A stretch of DNA of 64,000 bases from Setophaga petechia (lineage: Eukaryota; Chordata; Aves; Passeriformes; Parulidae). Of the stretch, positions 38,325 to 50,993 are shown in pieces. The stretch covers positions 9,668,501-9,732,500 of the forward strand of contig JANCRA010000019.1 of assembly GCA_024362935.1 (NCBI GenBank), in the 5' to 3' direction. How positions within the stretch are numbered: position 1 is the stretch's first letter; each line of letters opens with the position of its first letter. Under the pieces are notes generated by a model. It worked only from the letters and a program-made list of their open reading frames with translations, did no database searches and was not told the DNA's origin. Made by a program: the position numbers and the translations under genes.

Positions 38325-39062
38325 AATGGAATAAGCACTTCATAAAAATGCCACGAAGTTCAACAAGACCAGGGTCAGGGCAACCTCTGAAATCAATGAA
38401 CATTGGGGGAAGAACAGACTGAGAGCATCCCTGTGGAGAATGACTGGGATATTCTGGTGGATAAAACACTGGACATGAGCCAAAAGTGTGCACCCCTAGC
38501 CCAGAAGGCCAACTGCATCCGTAAATGCATCTAAAGAGGAGTCAGTCCCCAGATCCCCTACAGAGTGCTGCATCCAGCTCCTGAGTTTTTAGTACAAGAC
38601 AGACATGGACCTGTTAGAACAGGTTCAGATGAGGTCCATGAAGATGATCAGAGGGCTGGAGCACCTCTCCTAGGAAGGCAGGTGACAGGCTGGGACTGTT
38701 CAGCCTGGACAAAAGAAGACTCCAGTGAGACCTCACCACAGCTTTTCAATAAGGGATCTTGTAAAAGAGATGGAGAGAGATTATTTTATTCATACCTGTA
38801 GCAACAGTACAACAGATTTTGAAGTGAAAAAGAGGAGACAGAGATTGGGCATAAGGAGACTTTTTATGAGAGTGTGGTGAGACGCTGGAACAGGTTGACC
38901 TGTGCAGTAGTGGATACTGCATCCCTGGAAGTGTTTAAAGTCAGGATGGACAGAGTTTTGAGCAAGCTGACTAAGAATAAGATGTCCCTAGACGTGGCAG
39001 GGAATTTGAACTACATGATCTTTAAATATCCCTTCTAATCCAAACTATTCCACTATTCTATT
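38325..39062 (+). mobile_element. CR1 LINE fragment
   Basis: Starts near CACGAAGTTCAACAAGACCA (CR1: feathered-bird CR1 copies have AAGTTCAACAAG here), passes CCCAGAAGGCCAACTGCATC, CAGAGGGCTGGAGCACCTCT, GGGACTGTTCAGCCTGGA and GAGACGCTGGAACAGGTTG, and ends CCACTATTCTATTC. Ends 93 bases before the exon at 39155. Confidence 0.9.
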
Positions 39063-39154
39063 CTCAGCTGTGTTTTTGTTTTGTTTATTTTTTAAATTGT
39101 ATTAATAAGTATAAATGGAAGAAAAAAACTTTTTCAAGCTATAAAATTTCATAC

Positions 39155-39196
39155 CTGAGAGGTCTTTAGCAATATCAAAATCTTCATTAATTTCCT
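39155..39196 (-). CDS. ASPH: ASPH acidic-linker cassette exon
   Basis: 42 nt, phase 1 in and out, encoding EEINEDFDIAKDLS. The acceptor is CTATACTTATAG/AGG and the donor is CTCAG/GTATGA. It is separated from the preceding exon by an intron of only about 110 bases, a tight pair within this block. Confidence 0.83.
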
Positions 39197-39307
39197 CTAT
39201 AAGTATAGAAAGGAAAAAAGTGTATAATCAGCTGGGATTTTTTTAATCTGTTTTTCAAACATAATTATTTCATCAAAACACTAAGATCACAATTATAAAA
39301 TATATAC

Positions 39308-39352
39308 CTGGCCCTGTGGCTTCATTCACCCCCTTTAGAAGGTCCTCAACAG
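39308..39352 (-). CDS. ASPH: ASPH acidic-linker cassette exon
   Basis: 45 nt, phase 1 in and out, encoding AVEDLLKGVNEATGP. The acceptor is TTGTTTTCTTAG/CTG and the donor is CCAG/GTATAT. Less acidic than its neighbours. Confidence 0.83.
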
Positions 39353-40516
39353 CTAAGAAAACAATCAATTTGGAGCAATAATGAAGTCAAGCCCTCAATG
39401 ATGGAACCTACACGCTACACAAAAGAACACAGCTAGCAGGTAGACATGTTTATCTGACATTAACAAGCAGACACTTTGTTGAATTCCAGGGGAAAAAATA
39501 CATCTTAAATATTCTTTTCTGCTTCACTAAATAGGTCTTCCATTCATCAGCTAGTTATTTCAATTGTACCTTTTCAACAATAGTTGCTTGGATTATGATA
39601 CGATAACTGAAATTTGAAAACCACTTAATCTTTTTAAATACATTCCAGTACTCCCATGTTCTTGCTTTGCAGCATCAACTCCATCTCCTAGACATAGTGA
39701 AAACGAACCAAAAAACCCGCATACCCATAAACTTTAAAAGTCTCATTTGGATAAACATGCAATTCATTTGTGAGTCCTAATTTCTTTCTTGAAGCACAAC
39801 AAAGGAACTCTACAACTTAATGGATTCTACAGAAAAAATAATTCATTTTTGTTTTCTCTTAATATGGCACTTTTTAAATTCATTTGACTGTCCTCTTTAA
39901 GATTATGATAACAAAGGTGATAAAACAGATTGTTACCATTTATTTACACTAGAGAACTTCTTGACTTCCTTCTAAACTAAATGATTGTGGGTTTTTTTCA
40001 GTCAGCTGTCTGAGATGACCCTCAAAAGAGCAGGATTTCAAGACAACAAAGTATACAGAACTCAGAGAGAATATTGTAGACAAATAATTTGAAATTGCTT
40101 CTACTAATTAGACAAAGGCACCAGCAAGAGGTCTGCATCAAAGCAGAGATAGCACTGACAGCCTGTACATTTTGAATGATCTTACACACTGGTTGCAGGG
40201 TTATGAGGAGGGCTCATTACAAGAAACAGTGTCTGTGATGAATTACTGTGGTCCAGCTGTCCACTAAAAGCCTCAGACACCCCACTCTGTGTCATCTGAG
40301 ACCTTCAAGATGAATCCTCAAGGATGGCATATTAGAACAAAGTTTCTCAGGTCACAGTCAAAAATCTGACTTCATAACAATACAGGCTGCAATGAACCTT
40401 TGCCATAACTGGCAATGGCATGACTGAAGGTCACACACAGATTGTGTGCTTCAATACATATAAATAGCAAGATTAAATCTCTTATCTTTATGCTAATTTG
40501 CCTGAAATATTTTTTG

Positions 40517-40538
40517 TATATATATATATATATATATA
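40517..40538. repeat. (TA)n microsatellite beside a splice donor
   Basis: Uninterrupted TA dinucleotides about nine bases downstream (in the transcript) of the donor of the exon at 40548-40586. Confidence 0.9.
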
Positions 40539-40547
40539 GGTATATAC

Positions 40548-40586
40548 CTGTATCTTGAGTCTCAGTCTGCTTTTCATGTTTTGGTT
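40548..40586 (-). CDS. ASPH: ASPH acidic-linker cassette exon
   Basis: 39 nt, phase 1 in and out, encoding EPKHEKQTETQDT. The acceptor is CTTTTTTTTCAG/AAC and the donor is ACAG/GTATAT. A (TA)n tract begins about nine bases into the following intron. Confidence 0.85.
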
Positions 40587-43500
40587 CTGAAAAAAAAGAA
40601 AAATAAAGTTCCTGGGTGGTTGATATGCACAAAGTATTCTAAAAATTTGGTTAAACATACAGTTATTTTGTTAATGACAAAAGCAAAAGCATTAAAAAAA
40701 ATTCCCCTGGTTTGAGGGCCTGAATAGATATATGAAGCCTTTCTGGAGCTTGTAGTAGAAATTCTACATTAAAAACCCCAAACCATATGAGTACACATCA
40801 CTGAAATTTCAAGACCTTCTATCACACAGATGAAATGTTGAAAACAATTACAACAAATCTATTATTCTGTACAGTTGTTGCAATTCTTCTACATTGTTAA
40901 TCTTTGCATAGATTTAATCTTTGCACAGTCTAATTTTTGTAATTCTGAAGAAGAAGCAGATCAAAAATATTCACTATTTAATTTTAGATAATGTCTGAAA
41001 ATAGACAAAATGCTATCCATTGTCTGAATTTTCAATATACATTTACTGTGAATTTTAGACTGAAAAAGGTTCATTCAGTTTGGATAATTTAATCATCTAA
41101 CAGGTACTAATCCTCATCTGAAAAAGGCCATTTACATAACATTAAAAAAACAACCCCCACCCATCTTTATATTATCATTATATCATTTAAGATATTGTTG
41201 TATGTTACTAATCATTGTGTGGGTCTCCCCACACTCCTATGAAAAAAGTTCTTATAGAATATCCCTAAAAAAACATCCAGAACTCTTTCTTTCTAATGAA
41301 AATCTCAAGCTGGTGTTCTTTCTCTTGTTTCATGGCCAAAAAATGTAGGAAACTCTTCATGAAACTGGAAGTTATGTACAACAACTGAGTTCTTGTATTC
41401 CAAATGCTATGATAAATCATTTACACCCTCCACTGTGGGCACTTACTTCCACTAAAGAATTTTTAACATTAGTAGTAACCTCAGCGATGTGATTACAGCG
41501 ATCCTATTAAAGCAGTTTCTGATGTGAATGAAGAACCAAGCTTCACAAAACCAGAGTCACAAAAGAAATTGGACTGCTCTGGCCAGCAATCATCTTGCAC
41601 TGTCTTTAGCTTTGAGAACTCTAGAAAGCACCAGGATTGAAGAAAATATTTCACCAGAAGATTTTGCCAGAAGAGGGGAAGCATATGATAGAAACGGGGA
41701 AGAGAAATTGACTCAAAGCAGTACTTCTGCTGATTTCACAGACAACTGCATCCGAAGGGTTTAATGTGAATTTTCTTGTGGGGTTTGACTGAAGTTTTGG
41801 AGCGCATGCCAAAACCACAAAATTCACATTTGAGAGGAAGGATTTCAGATCTCCACAATGGCCTCCAAGCATTCTTTCACTTCAGAAAAACAGAACCAAA
41901 ATCTCTCTTCTCCAAAAACAAAGTAAATCTGTTTCACTTTCAATCCAACCAAAACTATGTCAAAAGGTACAAGAAAGATAGGCCTAGAGACAAAAGGGAT
42001 GAAAACCAGGTGCAACTGCTAAAATGCTGTCTAGCACATGAACATGCCCTGAAACTCCATGGACTGAACTCAGATTGAACTGAGAAGGAAAAAAATGGTG
42101 TGTGACAGAAAGGCAGCCTCATGTCACTGGTCTTTTTCTTCTCCATTGCTCCAGACTGGAGCTCTGAAATGAAATTCCTCAAAAAAGTACAAAGGATGCA
42201 TTGTGGTTTCTCTCACAACCAGAATGCCTTCAAGGTGGAACTTGAAAGCAAGGTAAAATTATGTTGTGAAAAGGCAAATTTTATCAAGAGGAAAGCAGTT
42301 TTCCATGGATTATGTTGAACTGTGGAAATAATCTACTACATAAAGAAGCCTGACAATTTAATAGCCAAGAATAATAGTTTTTTGACAGTCACATGCTACC
42401 TTACAATTTTCTTTTGAGAAAAAGAATGGAGGTTCCTATTCTCCTTATTGTCCTAGTCGGAGGACTGGCAAGAATAAAGAAAGTATAGGGGGATTTATCT
42501 GATACTATTTAAAACTCTCAGCGGTCCAGAGAGGCACCGCTGCTTCCTGAAATAAATTAATAACTGTATTTTGTGAGTCACAAAACACAGTGATTCACTG
42601 TTATTGTGTTGGGATGCCAGAAGAGACTGCAGAATATTAAATGCTTTTGGAACTGATTTTAAAAAAAGCTGATGCAATTTACTTTGTAACCTTCCTGATC
42701 AACTTAGTCAAAAAGGAGATATAGATATCTCTTCACAAGGGCATGGAAGTATTCTCTGTTTGTGCTACCACTACATATGAAAGAGCAGGAAAAGTAAAGA
42801 TTAGAAGCTGCACTTCTTCATATCTAGGTGTGAGAAGCAAGAGAAGGGATTCTTGATTAGGAACTGATCATAAAATAATTATGTCCTGGAAAGGCAAGTA
42901 AAAAATAAGCCCTGGGAAAAACCTAGAGTCACTTGCTTTTCTATCCTATTACTGCTTAGGCATTTTGTCAAGGGCACCATAACTGAGGCAAATAATTATT
43001 TTCTGCACACTGAGAAGGACACAGGCTAAGGGTTAAGTACATCTTTGGGCCACTGAAAGTCTTTCAATGGAATTTTGACTTCTATTCCAAAGGAGGACGT
43101 TGGAATTTACCTCCTGACAACAAAGAATGTACCTCAAGGTTTTCTGTTGCAAATATTTTGAAGAAACCCTGTCCTTTGCTCAGGTTACATAAACATGGGA
43201 AATAAACAAGAGTGCATTAAAGGTATATTTAACTATTCTGAAGTGTGGTAGTCTCCAGAAGGATATCACAGCAGGAATCACAATTACACACCTTTGTTTC
43301 AAGGCTGTGACTACCATTCTTCTTGTTTACTTTTTGATTTGGTCTCAGCAATCATTAGCAAATCATCAACCAAATCAAACTAAAATGGTAATTCCCAAAG
43401 AACTGGTAGTGGCAGACAAGATGAAAAGGTGATACTGAGCTAAACAGATGCAGTAAACCAGATCTGACCTGGGCAGGATTTCACAAGGAAAAAGGCATGG

Positions 43501-43777
43501 CAAAGCCTTCAACACTCTTCTTCCACATATGTACAAACGATGGCATTAGGACCAGCATGGGAATATAATGAGTATGCATACTCTACACTTGGACCAGTGC
43601 TAAAAGATTGATTGACTGATTACAAACACTGGGATTTTGAACAGACAAACCAAAATCTCAGCTGAGAACTTGCAAACTAATGTGGCAGCATAGGAATTTT
43701 TTTTTAAAGTAATTCCACTTGCATATTAACAAAAGATTTTGATCCTGTAATTTCACTAAATATAGCCGCTGTCATAC
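40587..43777 (-). other. ASPH: ASPH intron, about 3.2 kb
   Basis: Several open frames of 60 to 100 codons on both strands between 41490 and 42320, but no splice-compatible exon in ASPH phase and no known family. No transposon recognised. Confidence 0.7.
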
Positions 43778-43813
43778 CTTGGTCTTCACTGTAATCTTCA
43801 TGCACTCTATCCT
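43778..43813 (-). CDS. ASPH: ASPH acidic-linker cassette exon
   Basis: 36 nt, phase 1 in and out, encoding EDRVHEDYSEDQ. The acceptor is CTTTTTCTTTAAACAG/AGG and the donor is CCAAG/GTATGA. Small acidic cassette. Confidence 0.82.
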
Positions 43814-44599
43814 CTGTTTAAAGAAAAAGAAAAATTAACAGGAAAATTAATGGAATTTTAAGACAATAAAGACTCATAAACAATACAATACAGTGTCAGG
43901 ATTATTCAGTTAAAAAAATATTTGAAACTATAGTAGTTCATAAAGTAATAAAGTTAATACAAGTGCAAAGGTGAAGTTTTCTAACTGATCCTGTTGAAGA
44001 ACGGATTGATTTTCTGGCATCAAAAGATAGACTTAAAAAAGAAAGCAATATCAGCAGGCTTTCTTATACGGTTCATAAATATTCATAAATATTTTGATTC
44101 TGAATTATTTATATATTATTTATATATACAGCTAACTTCTGCAGAGTAATTTTGGCATCTACTTGTTATGGCTTACTTGCTTTTAAAAAAACTTAGAGAT
44201 ACTACTTTCTTCTTGACATCACACTAATAACATAATCTCTGGCATATTTAAATTATTTTTTATCCACAAAATCACTTCTATACAATTTAAAATACCAATA
44301 CCCATTCGCCTGGAAATACAACCCTCAAAATATTATTCAGCCCATTTAGCTGACATTACAGTGAAGTAGTACGCATGTAGGCTTTAGCATCATTTCCTTA
44401 GGAAGTTATTATGTCTACATTTTTAATTTACATTCTGAAAAAATATTACCTAGAAGCTCCAAAGTCTTGTGTGTTGCTGTGGTTTGTTTTGTTTGATTGG
44501 TTGGTTTGGTTTGCTTTTTTTTTTGGTATGTGATTGTCTTGGTTTGGGGCCAAAATTCAGTGAATCTTCAATAAAAAGAAAGAAGATTTTGGACTGTAC

Positions 44600-44644
44600 C
44601 TGCATATTGTTCCACAGCATCTTCTGGCATTATCTCAGAGTCAC
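44600..44644 (-). CDS. ASPH: ASPH acidic-linker cassette exon
   Basis: 45 nt, phase 1 in and out, encoding GDSEIMPEDAVEQYA. The donor is GCAG/GTACAG. The acceptor CTATTTAAG/GTG has an A/T-rich rather than a good pyrimidine tract, so inclusion may be partial. Confidence 0.8.
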
Positions 44645-45157
44645 CTTAAATAGAAATATTTAATATTTTTTATTCCAACTAAATTTCATGCAACAGCTAA
44701 ATAACACAAGAGAGCTTAAAAAGGTCACATACTTAGCTCAAAAATAAAAGAAACAATCATACTGACTTAAGACTACAATATCTTATTTGAAAGTGACAGC
44801 TGAATTATAAAATACAGCCAGGAACTACACCATGAAACAACAAGTTTATGCATATTTGTATTTAGTCTTATAGTTAGGAATATAAGTAGGTGTTGGATAA
44901 TCAATCCATTGATTAGACTGGGAAACTCCTGAAAGAACAAAATACTTATGTAAGTATTGGTAGATTGGATTCATGGAGTGCTATGCTCACAAATGTAATG
45001 TAACAGTGGCATAAAAATCAGGCCTACTTTAAACTATCTAAAAACCGTTTGAAAACAAAACTGTGAAGAAACAGTCAATATGACATATCACTTTGTAGCA
45101 CATTTTAAAATGTGTGATTGATTTTATTATCATTTGAAGTAATGAAGATTTACAAAC

Positions 45158-45214
45158 CTGGAGTGTCTGGATCGCTTACTCTCTCTTCCAAATCTGCAAC
45201 ATAATCATCTAAGG
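45158..45214 (-). CDS. ASPH: ASPH acidic-linker cassette exon
   Basis: 57 nt, phase 1 in and out, encoding ALDDYVADLEERVSDPDTP. The acceptor is TTTAATTTACAG/CC and the donor is CCAG/GTTTGT, which is non-optimal at intron positions 3 to 5. That would suit a regulated, skippable exon. Confidence 0.85.
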
Positions 45215-47090
45215 CTGTAAATTAAATATGAACAAATAAATATCTTGAAATTAAAAATATGACATATGTTTAATATTTCATTGTTGTAACTTGTATCCAT
45301 AATAAGTCTGTCAATGGCTAAATGTAGCTCCTTAGCTGAAAAGTGAAAAACTAAAACTTTATATACTGACACTTGCAACTTGACACATGGTAATCTAATG
45401 GAAGGTGTTGGGCCACTCTCTCTTCCAGCCTTCTGCTACACTCTCTGTAGGAAAACTATGTAGGGGGATAGAATATAAGAAAATAAAGATAGTGTAGAAA
45501 GTAATCTTACCCCTAAAGAGCTGCAGCTGGGCCAATTATCAAAGATTAGGAACGGGCCTGACTTTCACAGACCACAGCTGTAAGCAATAAGAAGAAGAGT
45601 GCTATAAAAGAGTGGGTTGGCTGGTTGAGAAGGGAACTGGAGTGAGTTGGCTGCTTTGTGAAGAAGAGTCAGTGCTCTGAGGAGCTGCCCATGAGAAACA
45701 TCAAGAAGGTGTGAAACTTCTGCAACAGGAGATAACAGTATGGGACCCCTGTGATAAGATGACAAAACTAGAGAAATGAGAGCCATTGGCCTCCATCAAT
45801 ATTTTTTAATATTTATATGAATAAAAAATGCAAACATCCTCCATCTTCAAAATTGCAAAGTATCTTCTTTACTAATGTGCAGGAGGCTCACTTGGTGATG
45901 GATCTATAGAAGACAAGACATGAACCAGAAACTGATCTTGCAAAATACATACTTTATTTTTGGCATCTCAGATTTAAAGCAATTTACTTCCTTTCATTAC
46001 CTAGCTAAATTTGGGGGTTATTTTCCTATATAACTACAATTCTTTTCAATGCTCTTAATATACTCGCTATGATGCATCTGAGAAAACACAGTAGTGAAGA
46101 CAGAGTAGCTTATCCTTTTACTTTGGAAGTATAATAGCTTGGATTCTAAACCAGTTATCCCACAAACAGTTTGGAATAAATAGTTTTAGCTGTATCAAAC
46201 AAATACAACTATTTTTCTGTCACATCTGTGACACCAAACACAACTGCAAAGTCCAGAGCTAACACTGAGTCAAACATAAGAAGCCTGGTACAAATAGAAT
46301 TCAATGTCTAATGTAAATGCATGAGACTGTCCATACTGTAAGGAAACATGGTTAGAATCCTGAAGAAAATACTAATCAGACAGTAGGGAAATTGCAATAT
46401 CCACTTAATGCTTCTTCATAATGGGAAAGATGAGCTAATGCCATTGTACATGATATCAAGCATAACATCAAGATGACTGTAAGGTAATCAGATTAGTCCA
46501 AGTCAAATTTCAAAAAGCTTTCAAGATTAATTAAGATGTGCAGAAAGACAGAACAAGCATAGCTCGGAATTACACCCTTGGTGTTGACTCACTCTCTAAT
46601 AGCAGAGTCAGCCACAAAGAACAAACAGTCCTGAAGGAAAGGTACAAAAAACTGGACGCTCCTAATGCCAAGAAAAATATTCTAGAAGAACCTTAGTAAT
46701 ATAGACTGTCTGAAGACAATATAAGCAATAAATCTAATCTCTCTTTTTAGTCTATACAATCACAGATCATTTGCCTACCCTGGCCTCAATAATACATAAC
46801 AGCCAGGAACACATAGTAAATAAAATGTTTTTGCACCAATGAAAGCAGTTTCCATACCTGTCATCTGTTCTTTGTAATAAAGATTTTTAACAGCAAATAT
46901 AATACTGTCATCCCAAAGTAAAATTCTCCAAGACAATAACAATTAGTTATTAACAATTGAGAGAAAAAGACCAAATTCAAAAGGATCTATTTCTAAACCA
47001 GTCTAACCTTTTCTATTTTTCTCTCTCATATAATTTGTTATATTGAGGCAGAAAACCATTATAACTGAGTACTGAAAAACAAAATGATAC
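45215..47090 (-). other. ASPH: ASPH intron containing the LTR-like segment
   Basis: Includes the probable LTR at 45408-45890. A donor-like CAG/GTATGG at 46857 follows a short open frame, but no phase-compatible acceptor is present. Confidence 0.7.
45408..45890 (+). mobile_element. Probable LTR fragment (ERVL-like), approximate ends
   Basis: The sequence begins TGTTGGGCCACTC, carries a TATA box (GCTATAAAAG) near 45580 and AATAAA at 45820-45825, the layout of an LTR on the plus strand. The middle part (CAGCTGGGCCAATTATCAAA and following) resembles a bird ERV LTR I have seen, but I cannot name it. I found no clean target duplication, so the ends are guesses. Confidence 0.5.
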
Positions 47091-47150
47091 CTGGAATTTC
47101 GTATGATTCAGACTCCACTGCTCCAATATCCTCCACCATAGGATCAGCAT
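47091..47150 (-). CDS. ASPH: ASPH acidic-linker cassette exon
   Basis: 60 nt, phase 1 in and out, encoding an acidic segment with ADPMVEDIGAVESESYEIP. The acceptor is TTTTTTTTCTCAG/ATG with a strong pyrimidine tract, and the donor is CCAG/GTATCA. The length is a multiple of three, so skipping would not disturb the frame. Confidence 0.85.
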
Positions 47151-47944
47151 CTGAGAAAAAAAATACATTTGCACAAATTTTAACATTTTTTAAATCAGTA
47201 AACTATAACACAAACCCTCTAACAGATATTATGTAAGAACAGCAATATTTCTAAGCTGTAATTCTAAGCAAATTTCCCCTAATGGCAGCAGGATATGTAT
47301 ACATAGACTGAAAAAAAGTTACTATTTTATTTATATACAATATTGAGAATGTGTATATATGAATAATCTCTATACTCATTTTCTCAAAAAAAGAGGACTC
47401 TCCATGGAAATTTCTGAATAAATTGGAGGAAAGAAGAATATGTTCACTTTGCCTTCTTAATTACAATGATTTAAAGTAAATGGAATTTGAATTTCTCCTC
47501 TAGTCTTCTACTTGGACTTGTGCTGTGGATGAGTAAGAGATATACAGAAACAAGGAGCTTTAATAGACCCAGATTGAAGAGTCTGGTTGTGAAGGATGAA
47601 TCTCAGTGCACTTCCAGACATCAACACTTTTAGATTACATCAATTACATGGGTTTTATCAAAAGGTATCAAGAGATATTAAGATATACAAATAAAGAACA
47701 TTCAGAAAAATTTCCCTCTAGTTGGATTTAGATCATATAACTCTGCTTTAGTATTTTGACTTCAATTTTTATCATCCAGTCAATGTCCCAAGGTGACAAG
47801 ATATGAGGCTCTTTATATGATGTCTTCATCTCTGCAGGACTTAAATACAATTCATGCTCTTAGGGAGCCATATTTGAATGAAAGAAGAATGAGAATAAAG
47901 TATAGAAAAGACTGTTAATAAACTTTCAAATTTAGTTTAATAAA

Positions 47945-48480
47945 CCAAAAGGTCCAGAAGCGGACTCCATACAGGTTTTACTGATGGGGAATGAAGAGAT
48001 TGAGAGCAATCACACCAAGAAGCACTTGGGGGTCTGGTAGATGAAAGACTGGACATGGAAAGCGTCTCCAAAAGTGAGAAAAGGCTGAGAACTGGGGTTC
48101 AGCCTGGAGGAAAAAATGCTCTGGGGTGACCTAATTGCAGCCTTTCAGTATCTTAAGGGGACAAAGAAGCTGAAGAGGGATTTTTTTACAAGGGCATGTA
48201 TTGATAGGAAAGGGGTTTTGGCTTTAAACTGAAAGGGAGCAGGTTTAGATTTGATATAAAGTAAAAATTCTTCGCTGTGAGAGTGATGAAGCACTGGAAC
48301 AGTGCTTCAGAAAGCAGTTGCCCAGAGAAGCTGTGAATGCCTCATTCCTGGAGTGCTCAAGGCCAGGCTAGATGGGGCTTGGAATAATCTAGTCTAGTGA
48401 AAGGTGTCCTTCATGCCAGAAGGGTTAGAACTAGGTGATCTTTAAACTCCTTTCAACCAAAACCATTCTATATGATTATA
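47945..48480 (+). mobile_element. CR1 LINE fragment
   Basis: Contains CACCAAGAAGCACTTGGG, GGTCTGGTAGATGAAAGACT, GACCTAATTGCAGCCTTTCA, GAAGCACTGGAACAG and the 3' end CCTTTCAACCAAAACCATTC. Diverged, with internal deletions. Confidence 0.85.
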
Positions 48481-48777
48481 TTCATGCCTCTGTTGGAGAG
48501 AGATATGCATATTGGAGCACAAAATAATTTTGTTGAAAGCCCATAGAGTAGCAATTAATAATATACAGTTACCTGGATTGCAAAACACATAGCATTAATA
48601 TATCCCATTTTGACTTAAAATATATGCATTTACTAAATAATGCTGTGGTTGACACTTCCTAAGGCTCTGTTTTAAGCAGAAAGTACAAGTCCAGGTTTTA
48701 ATGAGACATGTTTTCACTTGTCTGGGTTGGGTTTTCTTTCGTAGATTTATTTTAAATGTATTTAGTCATTCAGATAC

Positions 48778-48939
48778 CTTTCTGAACTGAGTCTGGTGTC
48801 TCATATGCTTCTGAAATTTCAGTCTCAAATTCTCTGAGCATGTCATCTGTTGCAGGAGCTTCAAAAGTTTCTCCATGTATTTCTTCCTTTGCTTGCCACT
48901 GGTCACTTACACTTTCGTCTACATCTTCATGTCTCTCTC
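48778..48939 (-). CDS. ASPH: ASPH acidic-linker exon, the largest in the linker
   Basis: 162 nt (54 codons), phase 1 in and out. It contains RHEDVDESVSDQWQAKEE and ends FETEISEAYETPDSVQK, a strongly acidic sequence with a lone Trp. The donor is AGAAAG/GTATCT and the acceptor is TTGATTAG/GAG. It corresponds by position and character to the human stretch around DDRFETLEPEVSHEETEHSY; alignment by eye is weak here, as expected for a fast-evolving linker. Confidence 0.88.
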
Positions 48940-49421
48940 CTAATCAATAATGCAGATTGTTAGTGAATAAATTTTCTTTGGTATATTCTATTACCAGCAA
49001 ATATTCAGTTCCTCAGTACACCCTTTGTGCTTTCTAGCTAGTCTCCAAAGGGAATGGGGAGTGACAGAAAACTTATCTGCACAGTCCAGCATAAAACCCA
49101 ACTTGCCAGGACCTTCTTTGCTCACAGTAAAGGCCAACTCTGCTCTGTCCACTCTTGCCCTCTTTGCAGTGTTTTGAGGAAGCTTTTGTTAAATGAATGA
49201 TTCGAGCTATTACTGCCAAACAAGTCTGGGTAAGAAGACACAGTTTTAGGACTTGGTGACTGAACTTTCTGAATTTTTTTGAAAATGACAAATGAGCTGA
49301 TTTGAATGTTTTATGCAGGCAAAAGTGCTTTAAGTGCATACCAAAACCAGACTCTGAGATTCACCTAGCCTATGGCAGTATTTATAAACTCCTCAGTGAT
49401 TTCTAAGTGTTAATGCATTAC

Positions 49422-49496
49422 CAGGATGGGAATGGAGAGCTTCATGAAGAACAGATTGAATCTCCTCTTCCAATTCTATGTCAGCAGCCTTGTGCT
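49422..49496 (-). CDS. ASPH: ASPH acidic-linker exon (EEEIQSVLHEALHSHP)
   Basis: 75 nt, phase 1 in and out. EEEIQSVLHEALHSHP matches human EAKEQIQSLLHEMVHAEH, an amphipathic stretch conserved within the otherwise variable linker. The donor is CCTG/GTAATG and the acceptor is CCTTTTAG/AGC. Confidence 0.9.
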
Positions 49497-50993
49497 CTAA
49501 AAGGATTATAAATTGTAGTGATGTTAAGTGCAAAAGGCAAAATCTAAACATTAACTCAAGGCTTGCAGCTTTTAGTAGGCTCCACAATGTTCTTAATCCC
49601 TTTCACAAAGTTCCCTAGAGACTGACCTGGTGAACCTCTGCCACTCACACAATTAGAAAAACAACTTTCTCTTGCTTATTCTCCAATATAGAAAGTATGC
49701 AACAATCACATAAGATTTGTCCATCTGAAGATGAATTGGAAGAATTTATCTACACTGCATTTTTTCACATATATTTTTCCAGGGGTAGTAACAACATCAG
49801 GTAGCTATTCAAACCAAGAACTCTCTTCTAAAGAATTAATTTACTAAAACTTTCATCCATTATCTACCTACAATTTAGGCAGCAGCACTAGGAAGTCATA
49901 TTTGACAAAAGAAATGTGAGTTGCAGAAGTAGGATCCTGTCAACTTTATAAACAGGGAAAATAGATACATTACAGTATCAAGGTCTTGTTCTGCTACAAA
50001 CTGCCAGGAGAAATCACAACCTGGTTTCATGGACAAGTGATTGCCATCCAACACACCAGCTCAGGACATAATAGGAATTTGTATGAAGTGTTGTCTTCAT
50101 ATAAATGTCCTGAAATTAACATTGAGAAACCCTACAATGACACATCTGACAAAAAAGCTGTAAACCAGGCAACAGCTGTATTTTCAAATAAGGATCCAAA
50201 ATGGCACCAATTCCGAAAGATGGTCCAACAAAACCAAAAACCACACACACAAAAAAACCCACCCAACCAGGAAACCACATCTTGATATATTTTATAATTG
50301 ATATCCTAAGAAAAGTAATGCAAGTCTTTTGAAGCAAAATCTATATTCCATAGATTCCATTGGCCATATGCTCTAGATTTATATTTTTATGTATCAGGTT
50401 CACATAAACATCACATAGGATAATCCTCCTCAGTAACCCGGAAAAAACATGTACTCTCTGAATAACACTAATGCAAATCACTCATGTGAAATGTGACATG
50501 TAAAATATTTATTTTTGAATCCCTCTGAATTGTAATACTTCCACTAATAGTATAGGGCTTTAAAAATGTTTAGACTATTTTTTTTAACAGTAGGAGCTCC
50601 ATTTATTGTATTTATTATATATTAGTAGTTTTAGCAGAAAAGTGAATACTTTATTATCTTACTAAGTTGGTTGTTGAGAGGGTTTTGTTTCTCTTTAAGG
50701 TGAAGAATTTGCTGTTATTCTGGCTGGATATAAGTTGGAAATCAATCTAAACCACAACCATACATCATCAGAAAGTTATTCTGATGTGATACGCCTACAA
50801 TGGTAACCATGAAATTCTACAATTTTCACGGTCAGTGATTTATACGAAGTTATAAACAATGATTCCTGTTAAATAAACTGCAGTAAATAAGCAACACAAA
50901 ATCTATAAAAGAGTTTGCATGTTAGTGACACAGAACTATAATTCACATGAATTCATGTCTTTTTTTTCGCCTAAAATTGACAAAAGGTCTTAC
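49497..50993 (-). other. ASPH: ASPH intron, about 1.5 kb
   Basis: Nothing recognised. The 99-codon plus-strand frame at 49986-50285 has no family features or gene signals. Confidence 0.75.

Noticed and set aside
41490..42320. Cluster of medium open frames on both strands
   Set aside because: No family features, no matching splice sites, no transposon; treated as unique intron.
46858..46945. Protein-like stretch WDDSIIFAVKNLYYKEQM before a CAG/GTATGG donor on minus
   Set aside because: The available AGs give the wrong entry phase for ASPH and I know no matching family; probably chance in AT-rich DNA.
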